This document shows positions 46,589 to 55,704 of a stretch of 64,000 nt of DNA, piece after piece; positions within the stretch are counted from its first letter, which is position 1; each line of letters begins with the position of its first letter. Origin of the DNA: Bacteroidota bacterium (GTDB taxonomy: Bacteria > Bacteroidota > Ignavibacteria > Palsa-1295); NCBI GenBank assembly GCA_030706745.1, contig JAUZNX010000013.1:34541-98540 (forward strand). Reading direction: 5' to 3'. A model generated the notes under the pieces. The model ran no database searches. It was not told the origin of the DNA and was given only the letters and a program-made list of their open reading frames with translations. A program made the position numbers and the translations under genes.

Positions 46589-47388
46589 GCACGGAGAGGA
46601 TATACGCCATCCTGTTGCGCGTGCTGTATCTCATGCGCGGAAGCTTCACACGCGTCGTGCCGCTCTTTGCGTGGGCCGCAATCGATATTGTGCTCTGGGG
46701 ATTCATTACCCGCTATCTGAACAGCGTTTCGCACTCCGGCATGAACTTCGTTTCCACGATGCTCGGCGCCGTACTTCTCTGGGATTTCTTCACGCGGGCC
46801 ATGTTCGGCGTCACAACATCATTCTTCGAGGATGTCTGGTCTCGGAATTTTCTGAATCTCTTTGCGACACCGCTGAAGACCTCGGAGTATCTCACCGGGC
46901 TGGTGCTTTCGAGTGTGCTTACAAGTTTCTTCGGACTGGTAGTCATGCTCGTGCTGGCAACACTTGTTTTCGGACTATCCTTTTTCGCATACGGTGCCCT
47001 CTTCGTGCCGTTCGTGATGGTGTTGTTCCTGTTTGGAATTGCACTGGGTATCCTTTCGATATCGATCGTGCTTCGTCTCGGCCCTGCCGCTGAGTGGTTT
47101 ATCTGGCCCATGCCAGCGATCCTCGCGCCGGTCGCGGCGGTGTTTTATCCCATTTCAGTTTTGCCCGAGCCGCTGCAATGGATCGCGAGGCTTCTTCCGG
47201 CTTCCTACGTCTTCGAAGGGCTTCGCGCAATAGCCGCGCATGAAGCCGCACCCGTCGGAATCCTGGCCATCGGCGGTGTCCTTTCCATCTTCTATATTGT
47301 TCTCTCTGGCTGGGTATTTGCGCGCACCTACCGCTATGCTGTCCGTACAGGACTCATTGCGAGATACAGCGCCGAAACCGTATCCTAA
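46585..47388 (+). CDS. ABC-2 type permease
   Basis: A 267-aa inner-membrane protein with six hydrophobic segments (e.g. VVPLFAWAAIDIVLWGFIT, TSFFGLVVMLVLATLVFG, LFLFGIALGILSISIVLRLG, SIFYIVLSGWVFARTYR). It starts by ATGA overlap with the ATPase gene, so the two form one exporter. Confidence 0.88.
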   Translation: MSTERIYAILLRVLYLMRGSFTRVVPLFAWAAIDIVLWGFITRYLNSVSHSGMNFVSTMLGAVLLWDFFTRAMFGVTTSFFEDVWSRNFLNLFATPLKTSEYLTGLVLSSVLTSFFGLVVMLVLATLVFGLSFFAYGALFVPFVMVLFLFGIALGILSISIVLRLGPAAEWFIWPMPAILAPVAAVFYPISVLPEPLQWIARLLPASYVFEGLRAIAAHEAAPVGILAIGGVLSIFYIVLSGWVFARTYRYAVRTGLIARYSAETVS

Positions 47389-47396
47389 CATCTATC

Positions 47397-48185
47397 GTGG
47401 CAAGCGAACTCGGCAAGCCCGCCGATTATGGGCAGTTTATCCTCGAACGGCGATACCGGCTGGCGAAGGCGTACGCACCGAACGCATTTGCGCGCGGTGG
47501 ATTCTATCTGGATGTCGGCTGTGGCAACGGCGCACAGACTGTGCTTTATGCCAGGCACTTCGACCGATGGATGGGCATTGACGTGGAAGAAGGTCGCCTC
47601 AATGAGTTTCGACACTTTGTTGATGGAATTAGGAATGACGAATTACGAATGACGAATGGTGACCCGCTTGCCGCCATTCGTCATTCGTCATTCGTCATTC
47701 GTCATTATGATGGCGACCGAATTCCGTTGGATGACAACAGCGTCGATTGTCTGACGTGTATCGAAGTGATCGAGCATACTCGAAGCGATTCCGGTACGAT
47801 TTCTGAGTTGTTCCGCGTGCTCCGTTCTGGCGGGACCGCGATAATTACCGTGCCGAATAAGTGGTGGATCTTCGAAACGCACGGCGCAAATCTGCCACTG
47901 TTGCCCTGGAACCGCGTACCGTTTTTTTCCTGGCTACCGTATGCTATTCACTCTCGCTATGCAAAGGCCAGAATCTATCGCAAGAGCCAGATCGAACGGC
48001 TCATTCGCGATGCTGGATTCCAGATTCAGAAGTCGCTTTACGTTACGGCCCCAATGGATATGCTGAAACCCGAATCCCTTCAGCGTGCCGTGCGCCGTGC
48101 GATCTTTCGGAACGATGCGACGCCGATTCCCTTTTTGTCCACGTCTGTGATGATTGTCGCTACCAAACCATCGGTGTCAGCCTAA
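47397..48185 (+). CDS. Class I SAM-dependent methyltransferase
   Basis: A 262-aa enzyme starting at GTG 47397. SAM-binding motif I is FYLDVGCGNGAQTVLYAR, followed by MGIDVEEGRLNEF. The acidic post-II block is DGDRIPLDDNSVDCLTCIEVIEH. A 28-residue insertion (about residues 79-103) from a palindromic repeat, RNDELRMTN...RHSSFVIRHYDG, lies just before the DGDRIPL strand without breaking the frame. The C-terminus resembles methylases acting on surface sugars or lipids, consistent with the glycosyltransferase/ABC context. It is followed directly by a second methyltransferase. Confidence 0.87.
   Translation: MASELGKPADYGQFILERRYRLAKAYAPNAFARGGFYLDVGCGNGAQTVLYARHFDRWMGIDVEEGRLNEFRHFVDGIRNDELRMTNGDPLAAIRHSSFVIRHYDGDRIPLDDNSVDCLTCIEVIEHTRSDSGTISELFRVLRSGGTAIITVPNKWWIFETHGANLPLLPWNRVPFFSWLPYAIHSRYAKARIYRKSQIERLIRDAGFQIQKSLYVTAPMDMLKPESLQRAVRRAIFRNDATPIPFLSTSVMIVATKPSVSA
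47635..47706. repeat. In-frame palindromic repeat, DELR-type copy 3 (best preserved)
   Basis: Left arm 47635-47659 (begins ATGACGAATTACGAATGACG) and right arm 47674-47698 pair over 25 bp with one mismatch, loop 14 nt. The right side has an extra TCGTCATT unit to 47706. It is translated NDELRMTNGDPLAAIRHSSF within a methyltransferase. Confidence 0.85.
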
Positions 48186-48187
48186 CC

Positions 48188-49039
48188 ATGACCGCAACCG
48201 AACACCCACGCATTCAGGCTCTGAAAGGAGTCGTAAGCGAGAACGACCGCTATTACTTTGGCTATCAGTATGGCCTTGGTGCGGAACACCTCGTGCCATA
48301 TTTCAAATCGAAAGGAGTTCAGTTCGCAGGTAAGAACATCTGTGAAATTGGCTGTGGCGAGGGCGGCGTGCTTGCGGCGATGGCGGACGATGCCCCTTAC
48401 CCAACGCAGACCCCTGGGGGGCCGAGAAAAATTCTGGGTATCGATATCCGTCAGGAAGCGATCGACCGTGCCGAGATTATCTTTGACGCACTCGGGATCA
48501 ACTCGGAATTTCACATTCACGATGTCACGAATCAGGAGACGCCGCCGGAGTGGCGCGAGCAATTCGATTTCGTTACGCTCCGCGATGTGATGGAGCACCT
48601 GCACGAGACGGAGAGAAGCCTGCAGCATGTGATGGATTTTCTGCGGCCTGGCGGCTATCTCTACGTCGTGTTTCCACCCTATTATTCGCCGTTCGGAGGT
48701 CATCAGCATCTTCTTCGGACTGTCTGGGGCAAACTCCCATATGTGCAGGCATTGCCGGATGTGCTCTTTCAGCCAGTCGCGAAAAGCGGGCAATTGGAAA
48801 TCGACATCGAGGAGGTCACGCGATTACGAGACATCCGACTGACCATTGGGAAATTCCGTAGTGCTGCCAGGCAGGCTGGACTCGAATTAGTGGATGAACA
48901 GCTTTATTTGCTTCGTCCGGTGTTTAAGCTCAAGTTCGGGCTACCGGCCATCAAGATGAACGTGCTCCGGCACGTGCCATTGTTGCGAGAGATTGCGGTG
49001 CTCGAAGCCGGATATTTATTGCGGAAGCCGGATCGTTAG
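48188..49039 (+). CDS. Class I SAM-dependent methyltransferase
   Basis: A 283-aa enzyme. Motif I is NICEIGCGEGGVLAAMAD, followed by ILGIDIRQEAIDRA and FDFVTLRDVMEHLHE. The fold is that of the ubiE/COQ5-like or glycan methyltransferases. ATG at 48188 is chosen 2 bp after the previous stop; an open frame upstream to 47861 overlaps the preceding gene and is rejected. It is followed after 5 bp by the NAD(P)HX repair gene. The target is unknown. Confidence 0.86.
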   Translation: MTATEHPRIQALKGVVSENDRYYFGYQYGLGAEHLVPYFKSKGVQFAGKNICEIGCGEGGVLAAMADDAPYPTQTPGGPRKILGIDIRQEAIDRAEIIFDALGINSEFHIHDVTNQETPPEWREQFDFVTLRDVMEHLHETERSLQHVMDFLRPGGYLYVVFPPYYSPFGGHQHLLRTVWGKLPYVQALPDVLFQPVAKSGQLEIDIEEVTRLRDIRLTIGKFRSAARQAGLELVDEQLYLLRPVFKLKFGLPAIKMNVLRHVPLLREIAVLEAGYLLRKPDR

Positions 49040-49044
49040 TTTAC

Positions 49045-50595
49045 ATGATGCAACCTGTTCTCACCACTGCGCAATCGAAAGGCGTCGATAAGCATTTAAT
49101 CGAAGAGATCGGCATTCCATCCCTTGTGCTGATGGAGAATGCCGCGGGTGGCGCGGTGGCTGCAATCGAGGATTGGCTTGCTGGCGCCTCCGAAATTGCA
49201 GTTGTTTGCGGCACCGGCAACAATGGTGGTGATGGACTCGCGATTGCGCGGTTGCTGACGGAGCGTGAGCATAATGTGACTATCTTCTTGGCCGGAACGC
49301 CGGAGAAGCTTTCGCCGGATGCGAGAGTGCAGTATGATGCGCTCTCAAAGTTGATCGATCCCGATGAGGTATATTCCTTCGAAACGGCTGAAGAAATCTT
49401 CGATATCGTCGATGGTCCAGACATCGTCATCGATGCGCTACTCGGCACCGGCTCGAAGGGAGAGCCACGAGAGGCGATTGCCGAGGGGATTCGGGCAATC
49501 AACACGTTCCGGTCTTCCAGTGGCGCAAAAGTCCTCGCCATCGACATTCCGACCGGCCTCGATAGCGATAGCGGAGCAGCATCCGAGAATGTTGTTATCG
49601 CCGATCGCACGGTTACGATGGCAGCGCCAAAGCTTGGATTTTATCACGGGAATGCGCGGGCGTATACTGGCGATATTCATATTGCCCCGCTAGGTGGTTC
49701 GCTTCCGTCCGCCGAAGGGGATCGTGCCTTCCTGGTGACGGCCGCGGATCTTTCAATTCCTCCCGTTGCGATTACTTCCTCCAAGATCACACGAGGTCGG
49801 GTGTTGGCTATTTGCGGCTCGCGCGGAATGACGGGAGCGGGCATTATGTCAGGCGGGGCAGCTCTGCGATCGGGATGCGGGATGGTTACGGTTGCATTGC
49901 CGGAATCGGAGCGCAGAATCGTCGCGCAAGCGGTGCCGGAATTGCTCACTGTCGGTATCGCAGAACTCGATGGTGATCCGGCGCCGGGTGCGTGGTTTGA
50001 TTTGCAGGATCATCTCGAACGAGTGGATGTGGTACTCATCGGCTGCGGCCTAAAGCCTGCGCCACACACCACGGAATTCGTACTCAAGGTAATTGCGGAT
50101 GTGGACAAGCCAATGGTAATCGATGGCGGCGCGCTCGGTGCGTTGGCAACGAATCTGGGAGTGCTGAATTCGCGGAAGAGTCCTACGATCCTGACTCCGC
50201 ATGTCGGCGAGTTGGCGAAACTCGTTGGGAGACCATGGCCGGAAGTCGAGCGCGAGCGGATTGCTGTTGCACGAGTTCTAGTGGAGAAGTATGGTGTTAT
50301 TGTGGTGGCGAAGGGCGCACCGGCTGAATACACGGTCACGCCGGATCGAACCTGCTATATCAACTCGTCCGGAAATCCCGGACTTGCCACGGCAGGCACG
50401 GGCGATGTGCTGGCCGGGATGATCGCGAGCTTTCTCGCGCAGGGATTCGAAGCATCGCGCGCTGCGACAACTGCGACTTATTTGCATGGACTTGCAGGCG
50501 ACTTTGCCGCAACAGAAAGCACACAACATTGCATGACGGCCACGGATGTGATTGCATTCTTGCCGCAGGCATTTAAATCGATCGGGGCAAAATAA
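49045..50595 (+). CDS. nnr: Bifunctional NAD(P)H-hydrate epimerase / ADP-dependent dehydratase
   Basis: A 516-aa metabolite-repair enzyme that fixes hydrated NAD(P)H. The N-terminal epimerase (YjeF_N) shows VVCGTGNNGGDGLAIARLL; the C-terminal dehydratase (carbohydrate-kinase-like) shows ILTPHVGELAKL and GNPGLATAGTGDVLAGMIAS. The two-domain arrangement matches E. coli Nnr/YjeF. Its TAA overlaps the ccmB ATG by one base, so the ccm genes may be co-transcribed with it. Confidence 0.95.
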   Translation: MMQPVLTTAQSKGVDKHLIEEIGIPSLVLMENAAGGAVAAIEDWLAGASEIAVVCGTGNNGGDGLAIARLLTEREHNVTIFLAGTPEKLSPDARVQYDALSKLIDPDEVYSFETAEEIFDIVDGPDIVIDALLGTGSKGEPREAIAEGIRAINTFRSSSGAKVLAIDIPTGLDSDSGAASENVVIADRTVTMAAPKLGFYHGNARAYTGDIHIAPLGGSLPSAEGDRAFLVTAADLSIPPVAITSSKITRGRVLAICGSRGMTGAGIMSGGAALRSGCGMVTVALPESERRIVAQAVPELLTVGIAELDGDPAPGAWFDLQDHLERVDVVLIGCGLKPAPHTTEFVLKVIADVDKPMVIDGGALGALATNLGVLNSRKSPTILTPHVGELAKLVGRPWPEVERERIAVARVLVEKYGVIVVAKGAPAEYTVTPDRTCYINSSGNPGLATAGTGDVLAGMIASFLAQGFEASRAATTATYLHGLAGDFAATESTQHCMTATDVIAFLPQAFKSIGAK

Positions 50596-51263
50596 TGGCA
50601 TCGTGGCAAGGCGTTCTCCGAAAAGACCTGCGTATCGAGTTTCGGACTCGGTATGGCGTGAGTGCCGTCGTGATGTTTCTGCTCATCACGGTTGCTGTGA
50701 TTCTGTATTCGACGCCAGGTGAGCAGTTGCAGCCCAGTATCATCAGTGCGCTGCTTTGGATCGCATTGTTCTTCGGTGCCATGACTGGTCTGGCCCGGTC
50801 GTTCGTCTCTGAAGAGGAACGGGGAACGGCACTCCTCCTTAGGCTTTACGCATCTGGTGATAGCGTAATGATCGGCAAGCTCATTTACAATCTGGGTCTG
50901 ATGCTAATGCTTGCCGTTTCCGCTGTTGTGTTCTTTCTGTTCTTTTTTGCTCGCGATTTCAATGTGCGTGACTGGGGAATATTCTGGCTCCAACTTGTGC
51001 TCGGTGCTGCCGGCGTTGCCGCAGTCTCGACGATTCTATCGGCCTTGATTAGCCGCGCCTCGCAAAAGGGGGCATTGCTGCCGATTCTCGCATTGCCCGT
51101 GCTGATGCCGCTTGTTATCGCTACGACAGATGCCACCCGAATCGCGATCGAAGTGCCGAATGCCTGGGTTGGAGCGCGCGGAGACATTTTGATACTCCTT
51201 TCGTTTGATGTCGCAATGATGTTGGTCAGCTATGTGCTGTTCGACGTGATTTGGAAGGATTAG
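50595..51263 (+). CDS. ccmB: Cytochrome c maturation heme-exporter subunit CcmB
   Basis: A 222-aa membrane protein, the CcmB subunit of the CcmABCD heme-release complex of System I cytochrome c maturation. Six hydrophobic spans are visible (e.g. YGVSAVVMFLLITVAVILY, ALLWIALFFGAMTGLARSF). The family motif FVSEEERGTALLLRLY is clear. No ccmA is adjacent; the only ABC ATPase in the window is four genes upstream at 45824. It is followed by ccmC. Confidence 0.9.
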   Translation: MASWQGVLRKDLRIEFRTRYGVSAVVMFLLITVAVILYSTPGEQLQPSIISALLWIALFFGAMTGLARSFVSEEERGTALLLRLYASGDSVMIGKLIYNLGLMLMLAVSAVVFFLFFFARDFNVRDWGIFWLQLVLGAAGVAAVSTILSALISRASQKGALLPILALPVLMPLVIATTDATRIAIEVPNAWVGARGDILILLSFDVAMMLVSYVLFDVIWKD

Positions 51264-51301
51264 CCTGGACCTTATATCATGAGATTAAACGGATTAATGA
51301 G

Positions 51302-52258
51302 ATGAGACTTTTTCGGTCGAATCTATTTTTGTGGTGCTTAGGCATTGCCCTGGCGATTCAGGTGTATATCGCATTCGAGACACCGATCGGCGGTAGCTTT
51401 TCGGACGCGACGACGCTCGCAATGAACGGCGTGCAGGACGTGACGCCGGTCCGGGCCACGTTGGTGTCTACGGATTCCGCGGGAGCGCTCTTCAAAGATC
51501 TGTACGGGGAGCCGGGGCGCGTGCATGCGTCCAACGGGGCGTATGGGGCATACAAGGCTGGCGATGTGCTGGTAATCAGTGTTGCCTACAATCTTTCGGC
51601 GAAGTCCTTCAATCTTGTGGAGATCATCCGCGCCAATCCGATGATGACGTTTCCGATGATCCAGGGACTTGGCGAGTTGGGACGCAACATGCTGTTCCAC
51701 GTCCCGATGGCGATGGTCGCCTTTATTGCGTTTTTGGTCGGGACGATCTACTCGATCCTTTTCCTTATCAAGAAGGATTTCGAATACGACCGTCATGCGC
51801 GGGCTGCCTCTGCCGCCGGATTGTTGTTTACGATCCTTGCGACGGTGACTGGCTCAATCTGGGCCCGGTTTAGCTGGGGGACCTTCTGGAATTGGGATCC
51901 TCGTGAGACATCGATCTTCATTCTGCTGCTTATCTATGCGGCCTATTTCATGCTGCGGTCTCTGCTCGAAGAGAGCGAGGACAAGAAGGCCCGCATTGCG
52001 GCGGTCTATAATATCATCGCATTCGTGAGCGTGCCGTTCCTTATGTTCGTTGTGCCGCGCATTACGCAAAGTCTCCATCCCGGCGGGGGCGGCACGGAGG
52101 CGCCGGTCATCAATCTTTCAGGACAAACGCATACCGATCGCACACTGCTGGATATGCACTGGATTTCGGTGGTGCTGTTTCTCTTCGTGTTTTTCTGGAT
52201 CAAAGATATGTACACCCGCATTCTCCGGCTCGAAGCAAAACGAGCCGAGGACGCGTAA
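51302..52258 (+). CDS. ccmC: Cytochrome c maturation heme-handling protein CcmC, long form
   Basis: A 318-aa inner-membrane protein that forms holo-CcmE. The tryptophan-rich WWD-type motif FSWGTFWNWDPRETS is complete. A His in FHVPMAMV and one in the last loop (SLHPGGGGTEA) can ligate heme. The protein is longer than the usual ~240 aa because of a ~100-aa periplasmic stretch between the first and second spans (residues about 30-125, TPIGGSFSDATTLAMNGVQD ... IRANPMM). ATG at 51302 is preferred to a start at 51251 that overlaps ccmB. Confidence 0.92.
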   Translation: MRLFRSNLFLWCLGIALAIQVYIAFETPIGGSFSDATTLAMNGVQDVTPVRATLVSTDSAGALFKDLYGEPGRVHASNGAYGAYKAGDVLVISVAYNLSAKSFNLVEIIRANPMMTFPMIQGLGELGRNMLFHVPMAMVAFIAFLVGTIYSILFLIKKDFEYDRHARAASAAGLLFTILATVTGSIWARFSWGTFWNWDPRETSIFILLLIYAAYFMLRSLLEESEDKKARIAAVYNIIAFVSVPFLMFVVPRITQSLHPGGGGTEAPVINLSGQTHTDRTLLDMHWISVVLFLFVFFWIKDMYTRILRLEAKRAEDA

Positions 52259-52269
52259 CTAACTCTTCT

Positions 52270-52398
52270 ATGGACTTTCTCGAACATCATGCGCTTTACG
52301 TCGTCGGCATCATTTCGGCGGTGATCTGGCTCGGGCTGTTTCTCTTCATGTTTAGTACAGAGCGAAGACTTCGCAAGCTGGAAGCTGACCAAAAATAG
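52270..52398 (+). CDS. ccmD: Heme exporter subunit CcmD, 42 aa
   Basis: A small one-span protein that follows ccmC after 11 bp: MDFLEHHALYVVGIISAVIW, then LFLFMFSTERRLRKL with a basic end. Length, single span and position between ccmC and ccmE are those of CcmD, which helps release holo-CcmE. Below usual ORF-size cut-offs. Confidence 0.8.
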   Translation: MDFLEHHALYVVGIISAVIWLGLFLFMFSTERRLRKLEADQK

Positions 52399-52610
52399 GA
52401 CGGAAGCATGGCGCTCCGTAAAGTTATTTAACGGTTGCTATCGGATGGCTCTCACTTTTTGACGAATAGAAGCAGGATTGGACAAGTTTCTTTCCGGTGC
52501 GGTTCTTGAGCGGCATCATACATGGGGTATCATAAATCCGCATTGAGGATGAACGAGTACTCTTGAACTTTAGCCTCAATTGGCCCTGTTTGGCCTCTGG
52601 ATAGGAAAAT

Positions 52611-53000
52611 ATGAAAACTAAGCACATTATTGCACTCGTCATTGCGGTTGCGTTTATCGCGGTCGCGGCGTTCGCTCTCGTCGATAACAAGATCGACTAT
52701 TCCGATTTCGATAAAGCCACTTCCGATGGTCGTCGAGCGCAGGTCTCCGGGACATACGATAAGGACAAAGGCTCGCAGTACGACATCAAGTCGAACACGT
52801 TCACCTTTTTTATGAAGGACCATGCGGGCCGCGAGATGCAGGTGAAGTATGCGGGCGTTCGTCCTAACAATTTCGAGCTTGCTCCGGCCGTTGTCTGCGT
52901 CGGAAAGGTCGAGAACGGTGTGTTCGAAGCATCGGACATCCAGACGAAGTGCCCTTCGCGCTACGAAGGTTCTGGCAAGATGCAAAATCCCTCTTCGTAA
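52611..53000 (+). CDS. ccmE: Cytochrome c maturation heme chaperone CcmE, CXXXY type
   Basis: A 129-aa membrane-anchored OB-fold protein that carries heme covalently to the ligation complex. One N-terminal span (IIALVIAVAFIAVAAFAL) and the OB fold (VSGTYDKDKGSQYDIKSN, FFMKDHAGREMQVKYAGVRP) are present. The heme-binding site, HxxxY in E. coli, is here CPSRY (C114-Y118), i.e. the CXXXY variant described in archaea, Desulfovibrio and some others. The 212-bp gap after ccmD (52399-52610) shows nothing convincing. Confidence 0.93.
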   Translation: MKTKHIIALVIAVAFIAVAAFALVDNKIDYSDFDKATSDGRRAQVSGTYDKDKGSQYDIKSNTFTFFMKDHAGREMQVKYAGVRPNNFELAPAVVCVGKVENGVFEASDIQTKCPSRYEGSGKMQNPSS

Positions 53001-53095
53001 ATCCTTTTTCTTCGTGCCTCGCGTTTTGCGGGACACGCCTGTCGTGGGACGCGTAGGTCTCATGGGACGGATGCGTCCCATATTACAAAAAAAGA

Positions 53096-55699
53096 ATGCT
53101 TGGTAACATTGCACTTGCCTTGACCTTCACTGCCTCGTTGGCAGGGATGGTCCTTTACGCGCTGGCAGCGCGGGGACGAACGGAATATCTTGTCGCCGCT
53201 CGGCGCATGACCCAGCTGGCATTGCTCGGCATGTTTGTCGCCTGCGCGACGCTGTTGTACCATATCTTCAGCTATCACTTCGAATATAATTACGTCTACG
53301 AGCATGCCTCGCGCAAACTGAGCAAATTCCTCCTGTTCTCGACTTTCTACGCGAGTCAGGAAGGGAGCTTTATGCTCTGGGGACTCTGGACGGCGATCAT
53401 TGCAGTGTTCTTGCTCGAATACGCTCGCCGGCAACGCTATGAAGCGCAAGTCATGGCGATCTATCTTTCGGTCCTCGTCTTTATTTCGCTGATGCTGCTG
53501 ACGAAGAGTCCATTCGAGACGATCTATGCAGCACATCCGGGCGAGGCCGTCAAGGGCTTTATTCCTCCGGATGGCAAAGGACTGAATCCATCGCTGGAGA
53601 ACCTTTGGATTGTGATCCATCCACCGATGTTGTTCCTTGGGTTTTCGCTGTTGGCCGTCCCCTTTGCATTTGCTCTGGCCGGTTTGCTGCGGCGAGATTA
53701 TCAGGGATGGGTGGTCACCTCGATTCCGTGGACGCTCGGGGCAGCAATGGTCCTTGGCTTTGGAATTATGCTCGGTGGATTCTGGGCTTATGAGACGCTC
53801 GGATGGGGCGGCTTCTGGGGATGGGACCCGGTCGAGAATGCAAGTCTGCTGCCATGGCTTGTCACGGTAGCTGCCGTACACACAATGTTGACTCAGCGGC
53901 GGACAGGCGGGCTGATCAAAACGAATATCGGGATGACGCTGCTGGCGTATGCCCTCGTACTCTATGGCTCGTTTATGACGCGCTCCGGTGTGCTTGGTGA
54001 GGCGTCGGTCCATTCATTTGCCGATCCGGGCAATCTGGCATTCACGCTGCTGGTCTGTGCCATGGGCCTCTTTATTCTTGTGCCGCTTGCCATTTTTCTT
54101 TGGCGCTGGCGCGAGATGTCGGGTTTTGGACAGAACTACCAAATCCTGTCTCGCGAAACCAGCCTTTCGTTGGCTTCAGCGGTCCTTGGCGCAAGCGCGC
54201 TCGTTGTGTTCATCGGCACAAGCGCTCCGCTGCTGAAGAAGAAAGTCGATCCTGATTTTTATACCAACCTGCATATTCCGCTGATCGTCGTATTGCTCGT
54301 AATCAACGGTCTATCGCTTTTGCTGAAATGGCGTCAGTCCAATGGCAATGAGGTATTGAAAAAGTCGATTACCGCACTCGTGGCGACCGGCGTAATCACG
54401 CTGGGCATCATTTGGATGGGTGTCCGCGACCTGCGCTTTATTGCGATCATTGCGGCGGCATTCTTCGCGCTCTCGGTCAATATTCAAGTAGGGTGGAAGG
54501 TGTTACGCGGCCACTGGAATCTTGCGTTCGACCGCAATGCGCCAACCAAACAAGATTATCTTCGTCGGGTGGGGACTGCTCTCGGCATCACATTGGCCAT
54601 TGGGCTTGTGACACTGCTGGTGAGCTCGGCTGGTGACTATAACTTGTTCGGCGGCCTGATCCTTCAAGGCTGGCCGTATTTCACGATCCTGTTTGCAGCA
54701 TTGCTTGTCGTATTCGTACTGGCAGGGTATCCGGCCATTACGGTTGACACAAAATTCCTGGGTGCGTACGTCGCTCATATTGGCATCGCCGTGTTTGTGC
54801 TCGGTGTGGTAGCATCTGCCGGATATACCGATCGTGAAATCATTCGGCTGCCAATCAAGAAGCCAGTTGTCGCCTTCGGTGGAAAGTATACGTTGACGTT
54901 TCGCGGTGTCGAGAACGCTCCGAACGAGCATACCTACTGGCTCGTCGACATCGCCGATAAGCATGGCTATGTCGGTACGGCCAAACCGCTTACGTTTTGG
55001 ACGGACTTCAATCAGCATTCGCAGCCGATCCTGAATCCTGGCATCGTGAAATTTGCGTCGCGAGATCTCTATTTCACGCTCAACTCGGCGGAGAGCGAAG
55101 GCGGCACGCCCCGTGATACGCTCGGGAAAATGCAGGAGGTTTCCCAATTCGGCGATTCGCTTCGGATCAAGTTTTTGAGTTTCGAATTTCCGCAGTCCGA
55201 ACGGACGAAGATGATGGCTCAGCAACCGTTTCGTGTGAAGGCGGATATTGTTGCCAATGGGGATACGCTAACACTTGGTGTCACGCGAAATCCGGCTACT
55301 GAGGAAGCCAGTGAAGAAGATGTGATCGTACCCGGTACGAGCTATCACGTACAGCTCGACCAACTGATGCCGGACATGAAGGATCCATCGAAATCGCGAG
55401 TCGTGCTGCGGGTCTTCGACGACAAGAACCCGCCGCCGCCTCCGACCGAGGTCATTACCGTCGAAGCATTTATGAAGCCATACATCAACCTGGTGTGGGC
55501 GGGTATTCTCACGTTGGTGGTCGGATTTGGATTCTCGACACTTCGCCGGCGGCGGGAGGCGATCGTTGCCATCGAACGTGCCGAGCGGGCGTATGAGAAG
55601 TTGCTCGCGGAGAAACACGGAATGAGTCCGGATTCTCCGGCAGTGCCTGGTGCCATTCGCGATTCCAGACCGCAGTTGAAAATCAAACGCCAAGTGTAA
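53096..55699 (+). CDS. ccmF: Cytochrome c heme lyase subunit CcmF, long form
   Basis: An 867-aa multi-span protein that joins heme to apocytochrome c. The WWD motif GWGGFWGWDPVENASLLPWL is complete, and the surrounding spans contain conserved histidines (IHPPMLFLGFS, LVTVAAVHTM). It is longer than the E. coli protein (~650 aa) owing to a large soluble C-terminal region (residues about 560-867) ending in a span plus basic tail. No ccmG/ccmH follows in the window. Confidence 0.94.
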   Translation: MLGNIALALTFTASLAGMVLYALAARGRTEYLVAARRMTQLALLGMFVACATLLYHIFSYHFEYNYVYEHASRKLSKFLLFSTFYASQEGSFMLWGLWTAIIAVFLLEYARRQRYEAQVMAIYLSVLVFISLMLLTKSPFETIYAAHPGEAVKGFIPPDGKGLNPSLENLWIVIHPPMLFLGFSLLAVPFAFALAGLLRRDYQGWVVTSIPWTLGAAMVLGFGIMLGGFWAYETLGWGGFWGWDPVENASLLPWLVTVAAVHTMLTQRRTGGLIKTNIGMTLLAYALVLYGSFMTRSGVLGEASVHSFADPGNLAFTLLVCAMGLFILVPLAIFLWRWREMSGFGQNYQILSRETSLSLASAVLGASALVVFIGTSAPLLKKKVDPDFYTNLHIPLIVVLLVINGLSLLLKWRQSNGNEVLKKSITALVATGVITLGIIWMGVRDLRFIAIIAAAFFALSVNIQVGWKVLRGHWNLAFDRNAPTKQDYLRRVGTALGITLAIGLVTLLVSSAGDYNLFGGLILQGWPYFTILFAALLVVFVLAGYPAITVDTKFLGAYVAHIGIAVFVLGVVASAGYTDREIIRLPIKKPVVAFGGKYTLTFRGVENAPNEHTYWLVDIADKHGYVGTAKPLTFWTDFNQHSQPILNPGIVKFASRDLYFTLNSAESEGGTPRDTLGKMQEVSQFGDSLRIKFLSFEFPQSERTKMMAQQPFRVKADIVANGDTLTLGVTRNPATEEASEEDVIVPGTSYHVQLDQLMPDMKDPSKSRVVLRVFDDKNPPPPPTEVITVEAFMKPYINLVWAGILTLVVGFGFSTLRRRREAIVAIERAERAYEKLLAEKHGMSPDSPAVPGAIRDSRPQLKIKRQV

Positions 55700-55704
55700 T
55701 GCTC

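Noticed and set aside
47635..47706. CRISPR-like short repeats
   Set aside because: Direct units are 7-10 bp with no unique spacers, and form one inverted repeat inside a gene; no cas genes nearby.
47861..48187. Longer N-terminus for the second methyltransferase
   Set aside because: Would overlap the first methyltransferase by 325 bp; the ATG at 48188 directly after the previous stop gives a normal family length.
53060..54013. 317-codon reverse open frame opposite ccmF
   Set aside because: Opposite the WWD-containing ccmF; low-complexity R/Q/H-rich translation, no family features.
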